Shown piece by piece: positions 51,982 to 60,831 of a stretch of 64,000 bases of DNA. Location: the NCBI RefSeq assembly GCF_029968015.1, contig NZ_JASCIS010000001.1, positions 331,342 to 395,341 of the forward strand. Direction: 5' to 3'. Below the pieces are notes generated by a model. The model had not been told where the DNA came from. It saw nothing but the letters and a program-made list of their open reading frames with translations, and ran no database searches. The DNA is from Streptomyces luteolus (lineage in GTDB: Bacteria > Actinomycetota > Actinomycetes > Streptomycetales > Streptomycetaceae). Each line of letters begins with the position of its first letter. The first letter of the stretch is position 1. The position numbers were made by a program, and so were the translations under genes.

Positions 51982-52684
51982 CGGGAAAATCCCTCTGTGC
52001 GTGCGGTTGGTTTACCCGATCGAAGGTAGCAACATCCAGACCCGCCTCCGCCCGGGATTTCGCCCCATCACCCCGCTGCTCAGCATCGCCCTCGGGCTCC
52101 GCAGCGACCGCGTTGAGGAGGCTCTTCACGCAGCTCAGCAATTCCTCGTCCTCGAAGGAGACCGGCTGGACGCACGGGGCCTCCGGGAAGAACAACGGCA
52201 TGGACTCACCCGCGGGCCGCTCCCGGTACCAGAGGAGGACCGAGACCAGGAGCCCGTGGCACACGACAACCCGTGGGCCGGGGTGCTCCACGGTCGCCTG
52301 CAGTCCCACGAGCATCCGCTCGATGCCCTCCCGCTGGCACTCTCGTGCGCCCGGAGGCCGGCGCCGCCCGCCGTGCTCCTCCAGCCAGGCGGCGTACTCC
52401 AGGAACGGACCGCCTTCGAAGTCGCCGTAGTCCAGCTCGTTGAGCTGTGGGTCGACCACCGGGCCCTGCTCCGGGACGCCCATCAGCATCGAAGCCGTCT
52501 GGCGAGCCCGGCGAAACTCACTGGAGAACCACGTGGACACTTGCCGCAGGGGCAGCGTGTGCCAGACCAGACCGCAGGACTGAACGCCCGCCTTGCTGAG
52601 TGGAATCGCGCGGGACGGGTCGCCGTTCACCAGATACTCGCGGCTGTAGTGGGTCTCCCCGTGGCGCAGGATGTGCGTCGTCAT
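51974..52684 (-). CDS. Histidine phosphatase family protein
   Basis: 236 residues of the phosphoglycerate-mutase-like superfamily. The phospho-His motif is ILRHGETHYS (RHG at ~8), the second catalytic His is in VVCHGLLVSV (~142), and the acid in NELDYGDFEGG (~83). The C-terminal ~50 residues are a low-complexity tail (AAEPEGDAEQRGDGAKSRAE). It would remove a phosphate from a small molecule. Starts six bases after the kinase gene stop and overlaps SerRS by 8 bases. Confidence 0.88.
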   Translation of the reverse strand: MTTHILRHGETHYSREYLVNGDPSRAIPLSKAGVQSCGLVWHTLPLRQVSTWFSSEFRRARQTASMLMGVPEQGPVVDPQLNELDYGDFEGGPFLEYAAWLEEHGGRRRPPGARECQREGIERMLVGLQATVEHPGPRVVVCHGLLVSVLLWYRERPAGESMPLFFPEAPCVQPVSFEDEELLSCVKSLLNAVAAEPEGDAEQRGDGAKSRAEAGLDVATFDRVNQPHAQRDFPDA

Positions 52685-52690
52685 GCCGCC

Positions 52691-53608
52691 TCACCCCTCC
52701 AAGCCCGACGCCATCAGCGCGGCCAGGACCTCTGCGGCCGTTTCCTGCGCCGGATCTCCGATCTCCGAGTAATAGAGGAGTCCGTCGAGGGCGACCGCCC
52801 GGCACCATGCGGAGATCTCTGGAACCGGGATGCGGGATATCCGTGACGCGATGGCCAGCCGTTGGAAGGTCGCTTGGCCGAGGTCGTAGTAGACGCTCCA
52901 GAACGCCCAGTCGTATGCCGCGTCGCCGACCAGCGGATGCGGATCGATGAGCCGGGGGTTTCCTCGGCCGTCGAAGATCACGTTTTCCCGGTAGAGGTCG
53001 GCGTGGAGCACGGTCGTGCGGGAGGGGGACTCCCTGAGCGCTTGGAGTTCCGGCATCGCCTCGCGTACGAGCCACGCGCGCCGGTCGAGGCCGAGGGTGC
53101 CCGCCCGGCGCGCGACGCGCGGCAGCACCGTGTGCTGGAGGTGATCTCCCAGGCGGGGCAGTGCCGGCCGACCACGCTTCGCGCCGACGGCATGGAGTCC
53201 TTGGATCACCGCGGCCACCATCTGGACCTCACGAGCGGGCCGGGCTCCGCCACCAGGTCGGCCGCCGACCAGCTCCAACGAAGCCACCGACAGGTCGTCC
53301 GCAGTCTCGATGACGCCTGCCGTCGGACCGCTGGCCCACAGCCGGAGCGCCGTGACCTCGTCGCGGTAGCGAGCACGCGCGTACCAGGCTTTGAGCAGGA
53401 CTGCGGTGTCATGGATGTCCCTGGCAACGGCGACGACCGAGGAGTGCCCGGCGTCGTGGTAGCTCTCAAGCGTCAACTTCCACCGCTCGGCGGCCTCCGC
53501 CAGGACCTGCGGGGCTGCGTCGAGCCAGCTGCCGGCCTCCAGCCCGTAGTGGGCCAAGAGCCGAGACCGTGCACCCGATGGAACACCACCGAGCGATCGT
53601 GCCGTCAT
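52691..53608 (-). CDS. Small-molecule kinase of the aminoglycoside phosphotransferase fold
   Basis: 305 residues. Brenner-type motif VLHADLYRENVIFDG (catalytic Asp ~203) and the metal Asp in RLIDPHPLVGDAAYDWAFW (~222), an arrangement like APH(6)/hydroxyurea-type kinases where LxDPxPxVGDPAYD is typical. It probably phosphorylates an intermediate of the operon's pathway or a drug for resistance. The ATG at 53608 shares its A with the AdoMet synthetase stop (TGATG). Confidence 0.85.
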   Translation of the reverse strand: MTARSLGGVPSGARSRLLAHYGLEAGSWLDAAPQVLAEAAERWKLTLESYHDAGHSSVVAVARDIHDTAVLLKAWYARARYRDEVTALRLWASGPTAGVIETADDLSVASLELVGGRPGGGARPAREVQMVAAVIQGLHAVGAKRGRPALPRLGDHLQHTVLPRVARRAGTLGLDRRAWLVREAMPELQALRESPSRTTVLHADLYRENVIFDGRGNPRLIDPHPLVGDAAYDWAFWSVYYDLGQATFQRLAIASRISRIPVPEISAWCRAVALDGLLYYSEIGDPAQETAAEVLAALMASGLEG

Positions 53609-54891
53609 CAGCTCAACACCATCCCGGCCGATACGAGTTCGTCGGTCAGGGCGGGGAATTCGTCCAGGGCCTCGGTGATCAGTGCCTGCACCTTGTCGAG
53701 CTCCACGTCCGAGGAAGAGAGCCGCACCAGAATGCGCCACGGCTGGTCGAGCCGATGCCCGGTCGTGCTGACGAGATGGACCTCTGCGTGCTCGCCTGTG
53801 GCCTCGTACAGGCGGTTCGCCAACCGCTGCGCGGCGATGTTGTACAGCTTGCCCACGTGGTAGACGGGGTTCTTGCCGTTGGCGCCCTCCAGGTTCATGG
53901 GCCGCAGCGGCGTGATGAGCCCGTTGACGCGGTTGCCACGGCCGACGACGCCCTCGTCCCCGAATTCGATCGAGCTGCCGGTGTGGGTGAGGTACAGCTC
54001 GTCCTTCTCAGGCACGTCACGGGCGTTGAGCCTGAAGCTGACCTTGGCGCCTGGCAGTCGGAGCGCGGCCATGCGGTAGCACTCGGCCAGAACGGGCTCG
54101 GTGTTGCGGAGGTACTCGGCCAGAACGGGCTCGGTGTTGCGGATGTACTCGGCCCGGCTCGCGACGTGGCGGGACTTCTGGGGCACGCAGAGCACGACGT
54201 CGGCCTGCTCCCCGTCCCAGTAGCCCATGAGTTTGACGTCGGACCCGCACCAGCAGTGGGCGCGGGTGAAGTCGCTGTCGCCCGAGAAGTGGTCCACGAG
54301 CTCCCGTACGAACGACTCGAAGGCGTTCTCCGGCGCCCATCCCGTACCCAGCGACGTGTCGTTCGACAGCCGGACCCGACGTTCGCGCAGATCGTCGACC
54401 GAGCGCGGGTTGAACCACCGTGTGCGGTCGGGGACTTCGTCGCCGGTGAGTACGGCGCCGGGGCTGGAGTTGCTGGTGATGTTGAAGACGATGTCGAGGT
54501 GGTCCGAGACCTCGGGCAGCCGCTCGGCGAAGAACGCCCGGATCTCGGTCTCGACGATCTCGCTGACGGGGATGCGCTCGCCGCCACACATCGGCGCGGC
54601 CCGACCGTTGACCAGGACCCGGACGGGAGAGGTCATCTCCCCGCCGCCGTACCGGACTTCGCTGGCTCCGCCGAGCAGGGCGAGCTTGTCGAAGTTGTGG
54701 TGAAGGACGGCGCCGAAGTGCCGCACGGTGTACCGGCTGTACGCCCGGGACAACCGCTCGGCCAAGTGGTCGGCGAGGGTGTCCGGGTGGCCGAGGCCCT
54801 TGCGCTCGACGATGGTGGTCGCGTCGGGCCGGGATGCACCGGTCTCGATCACCAGGTGGCTGTTCCCGAAAGTCGTGCTCGTGCGGGGCAT
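53608..54891 (-). CDS. Archaeal-type S-adenosylmethionine synthetase
   Basis: A 427-residue methionine adenosyltransferase of the archaeal type (Pfam AdoMet_Synthase, not the MetK type). Signatures: VERKGLGHPDTLADHLAERLS (~28), HHNFDKLALLGGASEVRYGGG (~64), NITSNSSPGAVLTGDE (~137) and GRGNRVNGLITPLRPMNLEG-ANGKNPVYHVGK (~315-350). It makes AdoMet from methionine and ATP. Streptomyces already has MetK, so this copy is probably dedicated to the pathway. The first gene of the seven-gene operon. A perfect in-frame 33-base duplication adds 11 residues (54081-54146). Confidence 0.9.
   Translation of the reverse strand: MPRTSTTFGNSHLVIETGASRPDATTIVERKGLGHPDTLADHLAERLSRAYSRYTVRHFGAVLHHNFDKLALLGGASEVRYGGGEMTSPVRVLVNGRAAPMCGGERIPVSEIVETEIRAFFAERLPEVSDHLDIVFNITSNSSPGAVLTGDEVPDRTRWFNPRSVDDLRERRVRLSNDTSLGTGWAPENAFESFVRELVDHFSGDSDFTRAHCWCGSDVKLMGYWDGEQADVVLCVPQKSRHVASRAEYIRNTEPVLAEYLRNTEPVLAECYRMAALRLPGAKVSFRLNARDVPEKDELYLTHTGSSIEFGDEGVVGRGNRVNGLITPLRPMNLEGANGKNPVYHVGKLYNIAAQRLANRLYEATGEHAEVHLVSTTGHRLDQPWRILVRLSSSDVELDKVQALITEALDEFPALTDELVSAGMVLS
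54081..54146. repeat. 33-bp tandem duplication in AdoMet synthetase gene
   Basis: Two copies of a 33-base unit differing at one base encode EYIRNTEPVLA and EYLRNTEPVLA back to back, an in-frame 11-residue duplication in a helix of the synthetase. Confidence 0.9.
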
Positions 54892-55061
54892 AGTCGTGCT
54901 CCCATCTCAAGGTCGACTGCTGGGCGGTGTGATCAGTGAAGCCAGCCGGCGACCTGGCGGGAACGTTTCTAGGGGGTTTCTCCTCACACCGAGGGCTCTC
55001 ATGCGCACGTCAGCGTGGGTAACCTCCCCAACAACAAACGGGGTTGACGGGGAGGCCGCAC
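54892..55061. promoter_or_regulatory. Divergent promoter region, aaRS/AdoMet operon and XRE regulator
   Basis: This 170-base spacer must hold the operon promoter (leftwards) and the regulator promoter (rightwards). AACAACAAACGGGGTTGACG at 55030-55049 gives a TTGAC element for the regulator with GGGGAGG before its ATG. No clear operator could be identified. Confidence 0.45.
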
Positions 55062-56406
55062 ATGACCGGTGAGGCGTTAGCCATGCACCCACTGACGTTC
55101 GTTCGCCAGTCGAGCGGATGGGGAAAGGCCGAACTTGCCCGCCTCATGCAGACACGGGGCAAGGAACTGGGCATCCCTCTGGCGACCAACCGCACCACCA
55201 TGTGGAAGTGGGAACAGGGGCAGGAGCCGGATGCCGACGCACAGCGCGTCCTCGCCGAACTGCTGTGCGTTCCGTACGAACTGGTCCGGGCGGAAGGATG
55301 GCCCCGGTGGCTCCCCGTATGGGAAGTCACCGGCCTCACGGCCCCATGGACCGAAGCCGGCACCGTCGAAGCGCTGGCCGACCTGGTGGGGAGTGGCCGT
55401 ATGGACCGTCGAGGCTTCCTCACCATCACCGGGGCCGCACTGACCGGGCTTGCGGCGAGCTGGGCCGATGCACCCGCCGCTTTCGCCTCTGCCCTGAACG
55501 GTGATCGCGTCACCGACACGATGGTCTCGACGATCGAGCAGCGCATCAGCACGCTCCGCACACTCGACGACCAACTCGGCGGCGCCCGACTCCTGGAGCA
55601 GGCACGCGGCGATCTCGCCCTGATCACCACCCTCTTGAGCACCGGCCGCTACACGGAAACAATCCGCATACGGCTGTACGCCCTCGCGGCCCGCGTATCG
55701 CACCTCACCGGCTGGATGGCCTACGACGCTGGGCTGCGCTCTGCAGGACAGCGGTACTACGTCGGGGCCATGCGCAGCGCCCGGACTGCTGGCGACGACG
55801 CCTTCGGAGCCTTCGTACTGGCGGAAATGGGCGTCCACGTCTCCGAAGCCGGCCGGACCGCCGAGCGAGTCGACCTCATCTCAACCGCCATCGACAACGC
55901 CCCTCGGACCCTGTCGCCCTACACCCAGTCCTTCCTCTACCTGCACAAGGCCGAAGCGCTCTCCCGCGACGGCGACCACCAGAGGGCCGGTAGCGCGCTC
56001 AACCGGGCTGCCTCCTTACTGGGAGCGTCACACCGTCGAGGAGAACCCGGACTGGCTCGACTGGTTCGGCGAGGCACAACTGAGGTCTACCGAAGGCAAA
56101 GTCCTCCTGCGCGCAGGCCAGTTGGACCGCGCGACGAAATCCCTGGAAACCTCCGTCAAGCAAGCCACACCCAGGGACAAGGCCGTACGCTCCGCCCGCC
56201 TCGCTGAAGCTCGCCTCGCCGGCCACGACCTCGACGGAGCCCTCGACGCTGCCAACTACGGCACCGAGCTCCTCGAAGACAAGGTCAGCTCCGTGCGAGC
56301 CATGGACCGCCTGAAAGAGTTCTCGGAGCAGCTCCAGCCTCACAAGGCAGTCCCGGCCGTCCGTGAGTTCCGCGAGCGGCTTCAGGCACTGCCTGACGCG
56401 GCGTGA
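55062..56406 (+). pseudogene. XRE-type regulator with TPR-like helical domain, frameshifted
   Basis: The ATG at 55062 has GGGGAGG six bases upstream. Residues 1-75 hold an HTH (SGWGKAELARLMQTRGKELG...TTMWKWEQG), then MDRRGFLTITGAALTGLAAS and a long TPR-like helical region typical of Streptomyces XRE regulators of plasmid and secondary-metabolism genes. Near 56015 the frame breaks: after NRAASLL the expected continuation (WERHTVEENPDWLDWFGEAQ) is found only in another frame, which runs on through STEGKVLLRAGQLDRATKSLE to LQALPDAA at 56406. Either a real one-base indel has inactivated the regulator or it is a sequencing error. Confidence 0.75.
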
Positions 56407-56469
56407 CGGGTTACCCGACCTCGGATGGGGCCCTCTCGGAGACGGTGACCGAAGTGCCAGGATGGCGGC

Positions 56470-57642
56470 ATGACGACGATCAACGGTGAGGTTGCGTCCG
56501 GGTTCGAGCCAGTGCGCGAGGCGTTCGCGGCGAATTTCGATCAGCACGGGGACATCGGCGCGGCAGTCTGCGTGTATCACCATGGCCGTCCGGTGGTGGA
56601 CCTGTGGGGCGGGATAGCCGACACCGACACTGGGCGTCAGTGGGAGCAGAACACCCTGCAGCTCCTCTACTCGGCAACCAAGGGAGTGACCGCCACCGCA
56701 GCACATCTGCTGGCCCAGCGAGGCGAGCTCGACCTGGACGCCCCGGTGGCCAAGTACTGGCCGGAGTTCGCTGCGAACGGCAAGGCAGACATCCCGGTGC
56801 GGTGGCTGTTGTCCCACCAGGCTGGCCTGGTGGCGCTCGACCAACCAGTGCCGCTGGAAGAGGCGTTGGCATGGCACCCGATGGCCAGTGCACTCGCCGC
56901 GCAACGCCCCCTATGGACGCCGGGAACGGCGCACGGGTATCACGGCCGGACGTGGGGCTGGCTGGTCGGCGAGGTCATCCGCCGGGTGTCCGGCCGTACG
57001 CCGGGCCGCTTCGTCGCCGACGAGATCGCAGGCCCTCTGGGACTCGACTTCCACATCGGGTTGCCGACGAGCGAACGTCATCGCGTCAGTCGCATGTCGT
57101 ACCGGCAGCCCGAGGTCGACCTCACCACCGTTACCCAAGAGGAAGTCCCCGAAGAACTCCGTGACCAGGTCGCTGCCTGGCGCGACCCAAACTCCTTCAG
57201 CAACCGGGCGTTCCAGGTCACCGACCCGGCCAACATCGACTTCAACTCCCCGGAAGTCCAGGCCGCAGAGCTCCCGGCCTCCAACGGCATCGGCACCGCA
57301 CACAGCCTGGCCCGCATGTATGCCGCGTTGATCGGTGAGGTGGAAGGCGTACGCCTCCTCACGCCGGACAGCCTTGCCTCGGCAGCCGAGGAGCAGGCCG
57401 CTGGCCTCGACCAAGTCGTCGTCACACAGAGCCGGTTTAGCTCCGGGTACATGCTCCCCACCGAAGACACCCCCATGATCGGTCCCAACTCGTTCGGCCA
57501 CACCGGCCGAGGCGGGTCACTCGGCTTCGCCGATCTGGAAGTTGGGATCGCTTTCGGGTACACGATGAACCACATCATCGGGGGCGCCGACGACGTTCGT
57601 GCGTTGGCGCTGGTTGACTCAGTGCGAAGGTCGCTGGCGTAA
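56470..57642 (+). CDS. Serine hydrolase of the EstB/beta-lactamase fold
   Basis: A 390-residue class C beta-lactamase-fold hydrolase. The catalytic Ser-x-x-Lys is in LYSATKGVTATAA (~75), the Tyr motif is GYHGRTWGWLVGEVIRR (~157), as in EstB-type esterases rather than YxN beta-lactamases, and a late GHTGRGGSLGFAD supplies the HTG box. No signal peptide, so it is cytoplasmic and more likely an esterase or transesterase than a resistance enzyme. Start ATG 56470. Located next to the frameshifted regulator; it might belong to the same pathway. Confidence 0.88.
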   Translation: MTTINGEVASGFEPVREAFAANFDQHGDIGAAVCVYHHGRPVVDLWGGIADTDTGRQWEQNTLQLLYSATKGVTATAAHLLAQRGELDLDAPVAKYWPEFAANGKADIPVRWLLSHQAGLVALDQPVPLEEALAWHPMASALAAQRPLWTPGTAHGYHGRTWGWLVGEVIRRVSGRTPGRFVADEIAGPLGLDFHIGLPTSERHRVSRMSYRQPEVDLTTVTQEEVPEELRDQVAAWRDPNSFSNRAFQVTDPANIDFNSPEVQAAELPASNGIGTAHSLARMYAALIGEVEGVRLLTPDSLASAAEEQAAGLDQVVVTQSRFSSGYMLPTEDTPMIGPNSFGHTGRGGSLGFADLEVGIAFGYTMNHIIGGADDVRALALVDSVRRSLA

Positions 57643-57787
57643 CGGATCGAGGAGCCGTCAAGGCTCTCCGCTCCAGGACCGGCCGTGACACAACGCACTG
57701 GCAGGGGCAGCAAGTAGCCGGGAAGCGAAGCGAGGCACTCGAACGCTCCTCCGTACTCTGGGAAGACGACGCCCATCTCGATCTCTA

Positions 57788-59383
57788 GTGCAGTCCAAGG
57801 GATCAGCCGCTGCGAAGGAGCTGGATGCGCAGGCTGCTTGGGCGATATCGACGGTCATTGCGCGCGGCGTCGCGGGCCAGTGGCACAGTGAGCGCATGCA
57901 GCCGCCTGCATGGGCGGGGACCGCGGACACCCCGATATCCGCGCCCGACGCCTTCGACATCCCCGTGTTCCTCCGCCGCAGCTCCCCGCTGACCCCGGCC
58001 CCACGGCCATCCCCCTCACAGGTGGCCTCGGCCTACCAACCCTGGCCCAAGGGCGCTGGCATCCCCGCAGACGGCGCGTATCTGGTCGGGGCGACGTGGC
58101 GTGCCCTCCTCGACGCCACGACCACGGTAGGTCGAGACATCGGCCCCTGGATCACCGCCACTCCACGGCTGGCCCGCCGCGAGATCATGGCACGCCGGTA
58201 CCCCCTCTCGGCCTACCTCGTCCGTACCGGGCGCGAGGTCGTGCCCAGCGTCGTCTACTCCCACGGAACGGAGAGTTCGACTCGCACCGCCTTCGGCTAC
58301 CACGTCGGCATGACGATGGCCGAGTGGGCGTGCCGGAAGATGGGGCTCGGTCCCACCACACACGCCGAGAGCGCGATACCGCCGGGTGCGGCGCCCGGCT
58401 GGGCCAAGACGCCCAGCCTGCCGGACCTTTTCGGGACGCACCCAGCCACTTCCGAGCTCTGGATAGTCGAGGCGAAAGGGAGCCGTCGGCTCGGCCTGCG
58501 CCCCAGGGTCAAGGGAGCGAAGCAACTCGACGTCGGGGCCCTCGTGCCCGTTCCGCACCAGAGGGTGCTGTGCGGGACCAGCTTGGAGCGACGCCTGTTC
58601 ATGATGATCGATGTGGAGGGCGGCCCGACAGCTGGGAACCTCGGTGACCCATCGGCGGACAGCACCCCTGAGGAGATGCTGGAACAGGACGACGAGGCGC
58701 TCCTGGAGCTCGCTCGGTCGCGAATGCTGACGTATCTGGCGCTGAAATCGCTGCCCCAGGGCAAGCTGCGCGTCGCGGCTGTCGGCAGGCCCGAGGAAGG
58801 ATCAGCAGCAGCGCGAAGGGATCCGATCCGACTGCTTGAGAGCGACCGGGCGACGACCGAGCTGCGCCGCCACGTCGCACCAGATGCCGGGGACGAGGCT
58901 ATCCGGCAACAGAACGGCCTGGACATGCTGGCGGGACGAGTACCTGGAACGGATCTCATGCTCGGGATGTCCCGCCGCCTGTACGGCGCGTGCCAAGCAC
59001 TGTCCTATGCAGAGCGTCGCGTCATCGCACGGGTCCGGGAAGAGCAGCCCAGGTACGTGGAGGAGCTACCCCGCGAAGTTCAGCGCTCGGACAGCGCAGT
59101 CGCGCGGCGGCACGACAGGCAGAAGAGCGATCGCGCGCGTGAGGAGAGGATCACCGAGGTTCAGGAATACGCGCGACGAGTCCGAGAGCAACAGCGGGAC
59201 GACCAACTACGCTCGGTGCGGGACGGTTTCACGATGGGGGACAGCGGCTCCTGGATGCACCTCATCGACCTGGCTCCGCGCCTTACCTTCCCCAGGGAGG
59301 AAGGGTTCCTGGAGGCGGCAACCTCAGACACCTACCTCGCGGTTGAGGAAGAGGCGCTGGACCTCAACGCCGAAGTCGAATAG
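57788..59383 (+). CDS. Unknown protein with PD-(D/E)xK-like motif (first of a pair)
   Basis: 531 residues, no named family. The middle part has SLPDLFGTHPATS followed by ELWIVEAKGSRRL (~210-236): an Asp and, 15 residues on, E-x-K in a beta strand, the layout of PD-(D/E)xK nucleases. Before it lies VVYSHGTESSTRTAFGYHVGMTMAEWAC. The C-terminal ~100 residues are a highly charged coiled coil (ARRHDRQKSDRAREERITEVQEYARRVREQ). The start is uncertain: GTG 57788 has no ribosome site, and ATG 57896 is also in frame. The partner gene follows 40 bases later. Could be half of a defence or restriction module; this is inference. Confidence 0.6.
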   Translation: MQSKGSAAAKELDAQAAWAISTVIARGVAGQWHSERMQPPAWAGTADTPISAPDAFDIPVFLRRSSPLTPAPRPSPSQVASAYQPWPKGAGIPADGAYLVGATWRALLDATTTVGRDIGPWITATPRLARREIMARRYPLSAYLVRTGREVVPSVVYSHGTESSTRTAFGYHVGMTMAEWACRKMGLGPTTHAESAIPPGAAPGWAKTPSLPDLFGTHPATSELWIVEAKGSRRLGLRPRVKGAKQLDVGALVPVPHQRVLCGTSLERRLFMMIDVEGGPTAGNLGDPSADSTPEEMLEQDDEALLELARSRMLTYLALKSLPQGKLRVAAVGRPEEGSAAARRDPIRLLESDRATTELRRHVAPDAGDEAIRQQNGLDMLAGRVPGTDLMLGMSRRLYGACQALSYAERRVIARVREEQPRYVEELPREVQRSDSAVARRHDRQKSDRAREERITEVQEYARRVREQQRDDQLRSVRDGFTMGDSGSWMHLIDLAPRLTFPREEGFLEAATSDTYLAVEEEALDLNAEVE

Positions 59384-59423
59384 CCGCAGCCGGCAAGGCA
59401 GATTGGCCGCTGGCCACAGCTCG

Positions 59424-60617
59424 ATGGATAGCCGGCATACCCCCGATGCACCACTTCCGTTGGAGGTATTCGCCCCATGCGATCTCGTATTTGAGCATCA
59501 TGAGTCGATGCCGCAACGCAATCTCCGAGCCAACAGAGACAAGGCGGCTATCACCATGCCGTCCTTCGGCCCCCATCGCGCAGCGGAGGTGGACGCGTAC
59601 CTTGCTGCAGAGGGGAACGCCCGTATCCGCTTCTCCACTCTGATCGAAGGGGAGACCAACCCGTACTGGGCTCCCTGGTGGGACCACATCAATACGCTCA
59701 TCCACGATCACGCTCCCGCCAACCGGCAGGGCGAGTACGCGGCCGCACTACGCCGCGAGGGCGACTACTTGCCGCGTTTGATGGAGCTGGCGACCGGGCG
59801 CGCACTGCGGCTCGCCGGAGTGCGATGCGAGCTCGACCGGCCGCTACCGCGGGCGGGGTCCACCTCAGCGACCCCGGACTGGACTGGCCTCGATACCAAT
59901 GGCGCCCCCGTAATCGTCGTGGACACGAAGACGATCATGCCGATCGGTGAGTTCGACCGCCAGCACCGCTGGGCCATGGTGGCGGAAGCCGTCAGGCAGA
60001 CCATCCCCTATCCAGTGGCTTTCGTCGTCCGCGTTCGTGACGCCGTGCCCCCGCCCGCTGACGAGGACGAGGCCGCCGAGTTGGCCGCGGCCTTGCACCT
60101 ACAGCTACGTCTGCATCCACGGCAGCATGAGTTCCAGGCGGGCGGCAGCACGTTCTATCTCTTCGACAGCGCCTACGAGCAGCAGCCGCGCCTGGACTGG
60201 TCCGGCATCCTCACGGGCCGGTTCTTGTTGCCTCGCCCGTGCTACGGCTTGGTGGACGAGACCCGCATCGCCGCAGCAGTGCAGGAGAAGGTGACTGACT
60301 ACGCGCCGCACCTGGGCGACGTACCACTCGTCGTGGCATTGACCTGCCACCCCTGGGTGGGCCTGTCTGCAGGATCCCTCCACTCGCTCGTGGCAGGCGG
60401 CCCGCGTGTGCTGTTCAACCAGGACGTGAGCGATCAGCTGTGCCCCGAACCGCTTCCCGCTCCAGAGACCCACGCTCCGCCTTGGACTCCGCCTCCCGAG
60501 CTGGCTGCCGTGGTGTGGATCGACAACGTCCCACCCTTCGATGGCACGTGGTGGCACAACCCGGCAGCTCGGAACCCCTTGGCGGAGCACGTCAGCACAC
60601 CACACGGACAAGGCTGA
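59424..60617 (+). CDS. Unknown protein with PD-(D/E)xK-like motif (second of a pair)
   Basis: Up to 397 residues from ATG 59424; ATGs at 59508 and 59559 are also in frame, the last with AAGGCGG upstream. No named family. TSATPDWTGLDTNGAPV then VIVVDTKTIMPIGEF (~145-175) gives P-D...D-x-K, a second PD-(D/E)xK-like site in the same region. It is followed by HRWAMVAEAVRQTIPYP, as nuclease core helices often are. A long C-terminal part (~200 residues) has Trp/Pro-rich segments (CHPWVGLSAGS; PPWTPPPELAAVVWIDNVPPF). Placed directly behind the other putative nuclease and before a strong hairpin, so the two form an operon. Confidence 0.6.
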   Translation: MDSRHTPDAPLPLEVFAPCDLVFEHHESMPQRNLRANRDKAAITMPSFGPHRAAEVDAYLAAEGNARIRFSTLIEGETNPYWAPWWDHINTLIHDHAPANRQGEYAAALRREGDYLPRLMELATGRALRLAGVRCELDRPLPRAGSTSATPDWTGLDTNGAPVIVVDTKTIMPIGEFDRQHRWAMVAEAVRQTIPYPVAFVVRVRDAVPPPADEDEAAELAAALHLQLRLHPRQHEFQAGGSTFYLFDSAYEQQPRLDWSGILTGRFLLPRPCYGLVDETRIAAAVQEKVTDYAPHLGDVPLVVALTCHPWVGLSAGSLHSLVAGGPRVLFNQDVSDQLCPEPLPAPETHAPPWTPPPELAAVVWIDNVPPFDGTWWHNPAARNPLAEHVSTPHGQG

Positions 60618-60752
60618 ACCAGCAGTTCACAGCTCGTCTCCGCTACGAATCCGGGTCGCAGTTCCGGTTCCATTCGCCCCGCACACCCCAGTACCCCCAC
60701 CCGTAACGGCAAGCGCGTGTGATCAACCGCGTTGGCAACTGTTTATCGTCAA

Positions 60753-60806
60753 CGCACAAGCGGCCCCCGCTACTTCGGGCTGGAAGCAGCAGGGGCCGCC
60801 TGTGCG
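60753..60806. terminator. Terminator hairpin between convergent genes
   Basis: CGCACAAGCGGCCCCCGCT pairs, with two mismatches, with AGCAGGGGCCGCCTGTGCG. It lies between the putative nuclease pair and the wall-anchored protein gene. Confidence 0.8.
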
Positions 60807-60831
60807 CTGGGGGTAATCCGCCGTGCGCCGG

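Noticed and set aside
56470..57642. The serine hydrolase as a beta-lactamase resistance gene
   Set aside because: It lacks an export signal and has YHG instead of the YxN motif, as in EstB-type esterases.
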